From assembly GCA_018433085.1 (NCBI GenBank), contig JAHDRW010000023.1, positions 48,977 through 112,976 of the forward strand: 64,000 nt of DNA, read 5' to 3'. Shown one piece after another: positions 6,997-14,355 of the stretch (position 1 is the stretch's first letter; every line of letters starts with the position of its first letter). The position numbers and the translations under genes are program-made. The notes under the pieces are model-generated. The model searched no databases. It saw only the letters and a program-made list of their open reading frames with translations, and was not told the DNA's origin. This stretch comes from Deltaproteobacteria bacterium (GTDB lineage: Bacteria > Desulfobacterota > Desulfomonilia > UBA1062).

Positions 6997-9165
6997 TTAG
7001 GTGTTGCGGTACATGCCGCGGAAATCCGGTGCTGCGGCCGCCACGTCATAGCGCACCTTGTACTCCACGCCGTCGATGTTCCAGCCCACCTTGGTCTCCA
7101 GATACGGGGTGGACACGCCGTTCAGGTGGGCCCTCACCACGGTCTTTCCCTTGGGCCCCATGAGGTACCAGATGGCCGGGTTCGCCACGTCGAGCCGGGG
7201 CTCATAGACCCTCTCGTGGGCGTTTTCATAGATGTTGCGCTTGGTGGGGTTGGCCTGGGTCCCGGTGTACATGCTCTTGTAAAACTCCTCGCCGGTGCCC
7301 CAGAGGGCCTTGGGCGCCACCAGGTACTTGATGTTGATGTTGAGCGCCTCGCCGTTGATGCCCCTCATGCCCGCCACCAGCGCCATCATGGCGTTCATGC
7401 CCGCGGTCGAGATGGTCTGGGCCGCGCCCGGGATGTTGCCGTGCCCGGCCGGCGCCGCGCTGAACAGGTTCTGCCCGGTCTCGTTCATGGCCGCGTTGTT
7501 GGTGAGCACCGCGTACACCGCGTCACCCTCCACCCGCTTGGCCGCCGCGCCCCGGCGTGCCGGGATCGTGGTGAGGGCGAACAGATCGTCGTTGATGATG
7601 GCCGTACGGGTGATGGGATAGATCCTGCCGAAGGTCCCCAACTGGATAAACTCGGCCTTGTCCGCCGCGTATCCGTACTGGTATTCCCCGTCCTCTCCGA
7701 TGGGGAGCAGCCCGTCGATGTCCGAGATCCCGGCCAGGGTCATCCGCCTAAAGTCGTTGGCCGGCACCGCGACCGTCCAGAGCTCGAACGTCTCCTCGGC
7801 GGTCTCGAATCCGAGAATCAGGCTCTTGTTGGCCACGTCCGCCAGGATGTTCGGCAGATCGCTCGCGGTGAGGGCCCGTCCCACCATGTCGAGCACGTGC
7901 CCGCCGGTGCGCTGGTTCGCCCGCCTCAAACATTCGCGCGCGAGCTCGCGGAGCTGGTAACCCATGAGCTCGTCGTGGCCCGGGGCCGGCGTTTCCACCC
8001 GCTGGCCGCCCCTCACGAGGAGCGAATCGATCGCCGCGGAGCGGAATTTCTCGCCGGCGTCCGCGCCAAACGAGAAGGATCCCCCGGGGATCTGCAGATT
8101 GCCGGTGCTGCGCTCCCTGGCCATGTGGTCCAGGACGGCCGCCCGGGCCTCGTCCAGGGTTTTGCCCCCGCCGATCAGATTATCGGCGAGCTCGCCGCAC
8201 CCGTGCGCCGCACACAGGCTCCTGATGTCCGCGGCCCTCTTGTTCTCGGCCCTCACGGCCTCCTGTGCCGCGGCCCGCGCCGCCTCCTGTGCCGCGGCCG
8301 TCACGTCGCCCGCCCCCTGAGCCCCGGCTCCGGCCTGCCCCGGTTCGCCGGCTCTGGCCTGCCCCGGTGCTGCCTGGTGAGGCGGCTGAAGCTCCACGGT
8401 TCCGCGCTGAGCCAGAAACCCCAGGGCCGCGTCCTCACCGTCCTCCCTCTTTCCCCCGAGCAGCTCAAAGAAGTGCCAGGCCTCGTCGTCCGTGGCGCCC
8501 GTTCTGAGCCCGAGGGCTTCCAGTGCCTTCCGTAATTTCTCGTTCATGCTCTTTTCCTCCGTGTCCTGATATGCGGCGCCTGCGCTGCGCGCCTTTGCCC
8601 TCTCGTCCGCTCCGATGGGGACGATCGATTCCTCCTTGATGGCCCAGCTGGTCACCACCCTCAAAGGTCCCGTGAACGTCCGGCCGGCGATGATCTGGCT
8701 CTCGTTCTTCGGGATCCTCACCGCCTTGAGCTGCCGCCACCCCACGGAAAAGTCCGTGATGTGCCCCTCTTCCACCTTGGTCATGGCGTCCTCGGCGTCC
8801 GCCACCCGGGAGAAGTGGGCGGTCCCCACCACCTGGTCGCCCTCCACGCGGATGTTCCGGACGCTGCCCACGGTCGACCGCACGGTGTAGCGGTCATGGG
8901 TGTCCTGCAGCGGTACCTGCCGGCTTGCCGGGAGCTTGAGCCCGCTCATGAGGAGCACCTCGCCGATGGACCCGTATTCCCAGTCATAGACCGGTACCGG
9001 CTCCTCGGTGGCCAGGATCAGCTCCACGGTCCGGGCCTCGCGGTCGAACGTGGAAGGCCTCCCGTCGGGCTCCATGCGGATCGCGTGCTGCCTGGTCTGC
9101 AGTCCGTCGCCTTGGGCCTCCGGGGCCGCCTGGTCTCGTTTCTGCCGCGTCACTGCACTAGGCAT
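6997..9165 (-). CDS. Prohead protease-scaffold-major capsid fusion protein
   Basis: A 722-residue protein starting at ATG 9165 behind GGAGAG, overlapping the portal 3' end by 16 bases. Residues about 40-185 are an S78/U35-type prohead protease with likely catalytic His (LQDTHD) and Ser (DFSVGW). Residues about 207-340 are helical and rich in Ala, Gln and Glu, like a scaffold or delta domain. The rest is an HK97-fold capsid protein (LILGFETAEETFELW ... RGMYRN at the end). Fusions of this kind are known. An in-frame ATG at 8547 (residue 207), seven bases after GGAGGA, could give a separate 516-residue scaffold-capsid product. Confidence 0.85.
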   Translation of the reverse strand: MPSAVTRQKRDQAAPEAQGDGLQTRQHAIRMEPDGRPSTFDREARTVELILATEEPVPVYDWEYGSIGEVLLMSGLKLPASRQVPLQDTHDRYTVRSTVGSVRNIRVEGDQVVGTAHFSRVADAEDAMTKVEEGHITDFSVGWRQLKAVRIPKNESQIIAGRTFTGPLRVVTSWAIKEESIVPIGADERAKARSAGAAYQDTEEKSMNEKLRKALEALGLRTGATDDEAWHFFELLGGKREDGEDAALGFLAQRGTVELQPPHQAAPGQARAGEPGQAGAGAQGAGDVTAAAQEAARAAAQEAVRAENKRAADIRSLCAAHGCGELADNLIGGGKTLDEARAAVLDHMARERSTGNLQIPGGSFSFGADAGEKFRSAAIDSLLVRGGQRVETPAPGHDELMGYQLRELARECLRRANQRTGGHVLDMVGRALTASDLPNILADVANKSLILGFETAEETFELWTVAVPANDFRRMTLAGISDIDGLLPIGEDGEYQYGYAADKAEFIQLGTFGRIYPITRTAIINDDLFALTTIPARRGAAAKRVEGDAVYAVLTNNAAMNETGQNLFSAAPAGHGNIPGAAQTISTAGMNAMMALVAGMRGINGEALNINIKYLVAPKALWGTGEEFYKSMYTGTQANPTKRNIYENAHERVYEPRLDVANPAIWYLMGPKGKTVVRAHLNGVSTPYLETKVGWNIDGVEYKVRYDVAAAAPDFRGMYRNT
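8545..8560 (-). promoter_or_regulatory. Internal ribosome binding site and start inside the protease-capsid gene
   Basis: GGAGGA at 8560-8555 is followed after seven bases by ATG 8547-8545, in frame with the fusion gene. It lies exactly at the border between protease and scaffold domains. This would allow extra scaffold-capsid protein to be made without the protease, as lambda does for its C and Nu3 products. The site is seen; its use is inferred. Confidence 0.55.
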
Positions 9166-10934
9166 AATCTCTCCTTTCCCGTCCGCGCCGCCTTGTCCTG
9201 GCCCTCTTCCTCAGCGCCCAGGGCGGCCGGGTTGTTTTTGGTGGTGGTGGCGACCATGCCCAGGAGCTCAAAGAGGTTGAGCCCCTTCTCCGCCGCCAGG
9301 TCCCTGGCCGAGGATATCTCTTCGAGAACGTCCTCGAAGTCCCGGCCGCGCTCCGCGCAGATCTCCTGCGGGCTTTTGGTCAGGCCCCGGACCTGCTCCG
9401 TGTTCGCTTTGGTCTCCCGCAAGGGATCCAGGAGCCGGTGCCCCGAGGGCTGCCAGTACGCCCGGTGAAACCGCGCCGGGTTCGCGTCATACCCGGGGAG
9501 ATAGAGGGCCCCGGTCATGGCGCCGTAGCTCAGAAACCAGCGCTGCAACGGCTTGCACTGCTGGTAGACGTGGCGGTCGATGAGCGGGTCGAATCCCTCC
9601 AGGAGATCGTTCCGGATCGATTTGAGGTTGGAATACGCCAGGCCCGAATAGTCCCCGGAGAGCAGCTCATATGAGGTCCCGGTGGTGATGGCCACCATCC
9701 GGATGATCAGGCGGACAAAGGGCTCGAAGTTGTTCCCGGGCCGGTTCGCGGACGCGAAATTCACCTTCTGGCCGGCCTGCACATACTCTACGATGCAGTT
9801 TTCCAGGTGCTCGATCTGCTTGATGGTGCCGTCAGCGCCCGTCTCCGTGCCCGTGATCCGCCCCTGCTGGATGCCCCACTCGTTCCCGGGCGTCTCCACG
9901 AATGCCAGCCACTTGGACGCCATTTGTGCCGCGTCGAGCTCCGAGCCCATGATCTCGTTGAGGCTGTGCGCGATCAGGATCGCGGTGACAAACGGGGAGA
10001 TCCCCCTGAGCTGGTTGGGCCGGATCACCTCGTGGCCGTGGATCACCCACTGCGCCGGCACCCTCACGGGCGCCCCCTTCGTGCTCCCGGGCTCTTTCAG
10101 GTGATAGGCCAGGATCTCGCCGGTGGCCAGGTCGTACTCCACCCCGCCCAAGATCCCCCGCTGCCGGCCCGCGGGCGCCTGCTGGCCCGTGGCCGCGTCC
10201 CACAGGGCGCTCCCGCCCTCGCCCCGAGCCCCTTCCGAGCTGAGCCATTCCGGCTCGTACGTCCGGATCCCCACGGGGAGGAATCTCCCGGGCTGCTTCG
10301 CGGTCACCAGCACGCACAGGTACTCCCCGGCCTCCACCTCCTGGCCCTTTGACAGGCGCATCATCCCGTAGAGGTCCATTTTACGGGCCAGGTCCGCCTC
10401 GTCGCTCCACCGGTTCCACCCGTCCTCCAGCGTGCGGTTGATCTCCCGGGCGAGCTTGCCGTCCGCCCCCATGACCTTGGGCTCGTATCGGATCCCGCGG
10501 CCCACGGTATAGTTGACCATCACGTCCCTTGCCCGCTTAAAATACGGCATGTCCCGGACGAGCTGCTGCACCCGGGCCCGGATCACGCCCGATTGAGAGT
10601 TGATGATCTCGTTGATGGTTTTCGTGACCGGGATCCACCCCTCGCCCAGCCTGGTGGTCTGGGCCGCGGCGTAGCGGCTGCCGCCCTTCAGTCCGCCGGC
10701 CTTGCTCGTCACCAGGGCCCGGCTGCCGTCCTTCTCGCCCGTCCGCCCCGCCATCCCCCGGCGGAACGCCTGTACGAATTCCCGGGCGCCTGCCGCCTGG
10801 GGCGATCCCGCCCCCAGCCTGCCCAGGAAGTTGCCGGCCATCCTCACCGCGCCGGAGGCTGCCGCCCCGGCCGCGATCCCGGCCATCCGCCCGGCCGTCC
10901 CGAAAACGGTTTTCCTGTCAGTGTGCTCGCTCAT
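9150..10934 (-). CDS. Phage portal protein (lambda gpB family)
   Basis: A 594-residue portal protein of the lambda type. It forms the ring at the capsid vertex through which DNA enters and leaves. Features include the helix RARDVMVNYTVGRGIRYEP (about 130-150), the block EYLCVLVTAKQPGRF, the conserved stretch QWVIHGHEVIRPNQLRGISPF and the following membrane-like helix, and GTSYELLSGDYSGLAYSNLKSIR, a hallmark of this portal family. The first about 60 residues are rich in Ala and Gly. The start ATG overlaps the gpW-like stop (ATGA). The 3' end overlaps the capsid fusion start by 16 bases. Confidence 0.9.
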   Translation of the reverse strand: MSEHTDRKTVFGTAGRMAGIAAGAAASGAVRMAGNFLGRLGAGSPQAAGAREFVQAFRRGMAGRTGEKDGSRALVTSKAGGLKGGSRYAAAQTTRLGEGWIPVTKTINEIINSQSGVIRARVQQLVRDMPYFKRARDVMVNYTVGRGIRYEPKVMGADGKLAREINRTLEDGWNRWSDEADLARKMDLYGMMRLSKGQEVEAGEYLCVLVTAKQPGRFLPVGIRTYEPEWLSSEGARGEGGSALWDAATGQQAPAGRQRGILGGVEYDLATGEILAYHLKEPGSTKGAPVRVPAQWVIHGHEVIRPNQLRGISPFVTAILIAHSLNEIMGSELDAAQMASKWLAFVETPGNEWGIQQGRITGTETGADGTIKQIEHLENCIVEYVQAGQKVNFASANRPGNNFEPFVRLIIRMVAITTGTSYELLSGDYSGLAYSNLKSIRNDLLEGFDPLIDRHVYQQCKPLQRWFLSYGAMTGALYLPGYDANPARFHRAYWQPSGHRLLDPLRETKANTEQVRGLTKSPQEICAERGRDFEDVLEEISSARDLAAEKGLNLFELLGMVATTTKNNPAALGAEEEGQDKAARTGKERLCLVQ

Positions 10935-11143
10935 GAGCTCCTCGGTCTGGCATACGTCCGGGCCGTCACGGCCCCGATCTCGCGGTTCGCCCGGGCCTCC
11001 ACCCAGTCATAGAACTGGGTGAATTCTTTCAGGCTCTGGAAGGTCCGGGATTTCCCGCTGGGTGTACTGTAGCTCGATGTCCGCCAGTTGCCGGTGCTCA
11101 GGTCGTCATCGAGCTGCGCGAGTAGTGTGGCCCACTTGCCCAT
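10931..11143 (-). CDS. gpW-like head-tail connector
   Basis: A 70-residue protein starting at ATG 11143 behind GGAGGG. Its length matches lambda gpW (68 residues). The pattern of an N-terminal helix, a short hairpin (WRTSSYSTPSGKSRTFQSL) and a second helix (KEFTQFYDWVEARAN) fits the gpW fold. gpW joins filled heads before tail attachment. It is coupled to the portal gene through ATGA. In lambda, W follows terminase A directly. Here about 6 kb of other DNA lies between them. Confidence 0.7.
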   Translation of the reverse strand: MGKWATLLAQLDDDLSTGNWRTSSYSTPSGKSRTFQSLKEFTQFYDWVEARANREIGAVTARTYARPRSS

Positions 11144-11144
11144 C

Positions 11145-11237
11145 TCACCCTCCGATTGTCCGGCCGGGTCCGGCCGCCTGGTCCGCGCGTTTCCCGTTGC
11201 CCGTCTGGGTCACCTCAATGGTCTGGATCCCCTGCAC
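11145..11237 (-). CDS. Possible tiny ORF upstream of gpW
   Basis: Thirty codons starting at GTG 11237, with a G-rich ribosome-site-like stretch nine bases upstream and a stop inside the gpW ribosome site. The reading VQGIQTIEVTQTGNGK then a Gly/Pro-rich tail has no domain. It is GC-rich like the phage genes and lies at the edge of the AT-rich block. It may be a real short gene or the 3' end of a gene cut by the insertion. Confidence 0.3.
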   Translation of the reverse strand: MQGIQTIEVTQTGNGKRADQAAGPGRTIGG

Positions 11238-11319
11238 TCGTCTCGCCCCCCCTTAGATCCGTCTAGCGTGCGGTTCTAATGTGGCGCCCATGGTAACCCG
11301 GGGTTTTCACGCCCGAGGC

Positions 11320-11374
11320 GATATCAGTGTGATATTGGGTCGATATTGGGGTGATTTTGGGGTGATATTGGTAT
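11320..11374. repeat. Five tandem 11-bp repeats upstream of the nuclease-like gene
   Basis: Five consecutive units start at 11320, 11331, 11342, 11353 and 11364, each exactly 11 bases. The best form is GATATTGGGGT, with variants GATATCAGTGT, GATATTGGGTC, GATTTTGGGGT and GATATTGGTAT. One unit per helical turn would put bound proteins on one face of the DNA. They lie about 55 bases upstream of a TATAAT element serving the gene at 11471, so an operator role is plausible. Confidence 0.7.
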
Positions 11375-11407
11375 TGACAGGCATTTTATCGTAGAGGGCT
11401 CCACCAA

Positions 11408-11435
11408 TTTAGTATATAAATCGAGCTTATATAAT
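11408..11435 (+). promoter_or_regulatory. Putative promoter of the nuclease-like gene
   Basis: A perfect TATAAT lies at 11430-11435, with a weak -35-like TTTAGT at 11408-11413 (16-base spacer). A TTGACA at 11374-11379 is too far away for this -10 element. The stretch is AT-rich and the gene's GAAAGGGG ribosome site follows before ATG 11471. This suggests expression independent of the phage late operon. Confidence 0.45.
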
Positions 11436-11470
11436 GAAATAAATCTGATATTTGAAAGGGGTGTGTACCA

Positions 11471-12796
11471 ATGATTACTGTATCTCTTCCAAAAATACCC
11501 GATGGAAAATTTCTTGAGGATTTTGTTGCTGCACACTTCCAAATTGCGGGATCCTATGTGGAGAGAAGTATTCTTCAGCGCGAAGCTGAGGAAGTGCTTG
11601 AGCTTGATATTCTAACTACAGACTATAACTTAACGCCGCCAGATATTACCCTAACTGAAGTAAAATCTGGGAAATGGGGGTTCCCAGATTTGTTTAAGGT
11701 ATGTGGTTGGCTAAAGTATCTCGATCTTAATAAAGCTATTTTTGTGGCTACAAAATCAAAAGACAATCTTGATTTTATTTGCAATAAAGTTTCGCCCCTA
11801 GGAATCAATCTCATTATAATCCCTGATTTGATGGACGCTGCGACTTTCCTCGCCCCTATTACCAATACGCCAGAACCAAAGCCTCTAGACGTTGCTACAT
11901 GGCGCTTCTCTTTTTGGTTGGACAGAGTCCTTACCACGAAGTTGACCCATAAGAAGAAATCTGCGCACAGGGAAAATAGATATGGCGTCATGGCTGATTA
12001 TTTATATTCGGTAAATAGTGAAACTTTATTTCAGCAGACTATTAGCGAACGGATGAAAATGCTGTGCTCGAAATATAAATCTTATCCTAATTTGTCTGCA
12101 CGAGTGGCAGCTGAGATGCTTGGCGCTTCATTTGAAGAAGATCATACCGAGATTGATCCCGATCTATTCAAAAAGACATTCTACCGCTGTAAATATAATG
12201 ACCTACAACTATCTTCATATATTGAACATCGTGCTAGGATTGCGTTACTGAAGCATGCTACTGATTACGTTTTATACGACAAAATAGGCCTGGTAAACAC
12301 GGCTAAGGATGTTCGTAAATTTAAAATTCTTGACTATGAATATGAATTATCATCATTTGATGATTTGCCGCTATCTTTCAAGGAAGGGATAGATAAGATC
12401 AGTAACGATCCGTACTTCCATAGATATCCAGTGTTCTGGCAATGGTTCACGTGGTTCTATGGTGGCTTCATTTTATTAGATAAAGAGACTGATGAGCTTG
12501 AACATATGTCAGAGCATACTGGTATCCCTACCGATCAGATTCCTCGTGCTTTGCAGGTTTATGATATTCTTTTTCCCACGGGTAGCTCCTGGTTTGTAGA
12601 CCGTTCACCTAATTCACGAATAAAAAATCTAAAGGTATTCCCTATACCCTTCATGGGGCTTGGTGCATATTATCGAGGAAAAATATATGGTGAAGAAACA
12701 GACCTTTCAGAAATACCTGTAACAGGAATGCACACTATTAAAGATCTAATCTCTTGGAATAACGCAACAGTTGCTATTCTAGCGAAAGAGCTCTGA
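11471..12796 (+). CDS. PD-(D/E)xK nuclease-like protein, putative restriction/defence factor
   Basis: A 441-residue protein, ATG 11471 behind GAAAGGGG. Residues about 10-110 look like a PD-(D/E)xK nuclease core: Glu16 in the first helix (KFLEDFVAAHF), Asp46 (ELDILTT), then Glu63 and Lys65 in ITLTEVKSGKWG, followed by a helix and strand (KAIFVATKS). The remaining 330 residues are mixed helix with many aromatic residues (FWQWFTWFYGG) and match no domain I recognise. It is the only gene of the block on the plus strand, is AT-rich, and converges with the modification genes. A role as a restriction or abortive nuclease is inferred. A non-catalytic DNA-binding relative is possible. Confidence 0.6.
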   Translation: MITVSLPKIPDGKFLEDFVAAHFQIAGSYVERSILQREAEEVLELDILTTDYNLTPPDITLTEVKSGKWGFPDLFKVCGWLKYLDLNKAIFVATKSKDNLDFICNKVSPLGINLIIIPDLMDAATFLAPITNTPEPKPLDVATWRFSFWLDRVLTTKLTHKKKSAHRENRYGVMADYLYSVNSETLFQQTISERMKMLCSKYKSYPNLSARVAAEMLGASFEEDHTEIDPDLFKKTFYRCKYNDLQLSSYIEHRARIALLKHATDYVLYDKIGLVNTAKDVRKFKILDYEYELSSFDDLPLSFKEGIDKISNDPYFHRYPVFWQWFTWFYGGFILLDKETDELEHMSEHTGIPTDQIPRALQVYDILFPTGSSWFVDRSPNSRIKNLKVFPIPFMGLGAYYRGKIYGEETDLSEIPVTGMHTIKDLISWNNATVAILAKEL

Positions 12797-12806
12797 AACC
12801 CTATTT

Positions 12807-12989
12807 CTACGATAAAGGGGTGGAATGACCGACCACCCGGAAGCCCTGTTCGACATCCCCCATCTTGTAGGGCACCAACACCGCCGCCAGGTCGCGCAGA
12901 TAGGCGAAGCCTCGGATGATGCGGAATATACCTAGCACGCTTTCCGAAAACAGCCCCTCGAACTCGATATATTGGCGTCTCCGTGACAT
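12807..12989 (-). CDS. Small unknown ORF after the specificity gene, possibly a remnant
   Basis: Sixty residues starting at ATG 12989, one base after the specificity subunit stop. It begins MSRRRQYIEFEGLFSESVLG and has a middle rich in hydrophobic and basic residues, with no recognised domain. It is more GC-rich than the genes beside it. It could be a small accessory protein, or the start of a longer gene truncated when the block was assembled. The convergent nuclease-like gene ends 11 bases away, and no terminator hairpin is clear between them. Confidence 0.35.
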   Translation of the reverse strand: MSRRRQYIEFEGLFSESVLGIFRIIRGFAYLRDLAAVLVPYKMGDVEQGFRVVGHSTPLS

Positions 12990-12990
12990 A

Positions 12991-14355
12991 TCAGTGCGCC
13001 TCCACCGGAAGGGTGCCAAGGATCATTTTCTCAATTCCCTTGATATCATCAAAATATTTGCGTTTTGCTGTTTCTCGAATATCTTGAGCTTTCTCTCTAG
13101 CGGAAACTACGTCCTTTACAAGCTTCTGTTGAACGGAAAGTGTTGGCAATGGCATTGGGAATGAAGCAATGTCGCCACCACCAATTTTCCACATACCAAC
13201 AGCGGTTCTTGCATTCTGTTGAAACCAAGCTCTACCCACTGATGACTGAATAACTTCTCTCGCATACTCAGGTAAGATTCTATCGTTAAATCTTGCCCTA
13301 ATTATGATGTCAGGAAATATAATCTCTGGATGGTCATCTTCAACGAGTGCACTTTTTGCCACATGGCTAAAACTTCCTACACTACGGCAGATTAGTAGGT
13401 CACCTTTTTTTAAGTAAAACTTCTCAGCAATCTTTTCAGATATATCTACGTATTTTGTTTCTGACAGATCAAGCCCATGTGGCTGAAGGGCGCTTAATTT
13501 TAATATTTTATAATTTTTTTGTTTTTTGCTTGGCTTTACTGAATAGCCATTTGCCGTATTATCAATACATTCCCTCAGTTGAATAGCCGTATACTTCCCA
13601 TCTTCCAAATTTGCCCCGACGCTAGCAAGCTGGTTGTACATCAATGACCATCGATCAATTTCTTTAAAAGATGAACATATGATTTTGGGGAGCGTTGTGC
13701 GTATTGGCTTTTTCAAGCCCAAACTCTCAATAAATTGCTTTTCTGAGCTATCTTCCATTGCCTTGGAAATATCTAATGACTCAGAGAGTTGGTTGTTGGC
13801 CAAATCATAGCCCGTTAAAATCTTCTGCTGGATTGGCAACGGTGGTACCGGGATCTTGAGAGTTTTCAATAATGGATATGTCAGATTCATCCGCACTGAA
13901 CCTGCGGTAGCTGCGCGAAGAGTTTGATTGAAAAAATCCGATTTGAGTATGAACCAGAAAACTTCGGGTAGAACGATAGAACTATCTACCGAGAAGACGA
14001 CGTAGGCCGGGCTGATGTATGCCTCGCCATGCTCATCTGGCACCCATCCAATTGAACCAACATTGATGCGGTACGGGTTGTAAGCAAAATCTCCAGCACT
14101 CACCTTTTTGTAGGGTTGTTTAATCTCCTTGCCAAGTGCGTCATAGGCATGAAAGATTCCATCGACATTGTTCACGCCGAGTATCTTGAAAGTTTCATCC
14201 GGGCTTTCAAATGGCCGAATTTTTTCGTTATGTTCTGTTACAAACTCAGACAGAGACACAAGCGGATACTTTGACTTGATTCGACCAACAAAATATTTGA
14301 CGTCCCAACGTTCAAGCTCGCTGTATTGAACAACGCGAAAAGCCGCTTCGTCCAT
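12991..14355 (-). CDS. Restriction-modification specificity subunit (HsdS-like)
   Basis: A 454-residue S-type subunit with two half-sites. Each half is a variable target-recognition domain followed by a conserved helix start: IPVPPLPIQQKILTGYDLANNQ near residues 165-187 and MPLPTLSVQQKLVKDVVSARE near 405-426. Two different domains predict a two-part (bipartite) DNA target. It overlaps the methylase stop by one base (TAATG), so the two are made together. The DNA is AT-rich, unlike the flanking head genes. With no HsdR gene nearby, it likely works with the nuclease-methylase fusion as in BcgI-type systems, but the target cannot be read from sequence. Confidence 0.85.
   Translation of the reverse strand: MDEAAFRVVQYSELERWDVKYFVGRIKSKYPLVSLSEFVTEHNEKIRPFESPDETFKILGVNNVDGIFHAYDALGKEIKQPYKKVSAGDFAYNPYRINVGSIGWVPDEHGEAYISPAYVVFSVDSSIVLPEVFWFILKSDFFNQTLRAATAGSVRMNLTYPLLKTLKIPVPPLPIQQKILTGYDLANNQLSESLDISKAMEDSSEKQFIESLGLKKPIRTTLPKIICSSFKEIDRWSLMYNQLASVGANLEDGKYTAIQLRECIDNTANGYSVKPSKKQKNYKILKLSALQPHGLDLSETKYVDISEKIAEKFYLKKGDLLICRSVGSFSHVAKSALVEDDHPEIIFPDIIIRARFNDRILPEYAREVIQSSVGRAWFQQNARTAVGMWKIGGGDIASFPMPLPTLSVQQKLVKDVVSAREKAQDIRETAKRKYFDDIKGIEKMILGTLPVEAH

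Noticed and set aside
11374..11379. TTGACA as -35 of the nuclease-like gene
   Set aside because: No -10 element lies at a suitable distance; the TATAAT at 11430 is about 50 bases away.
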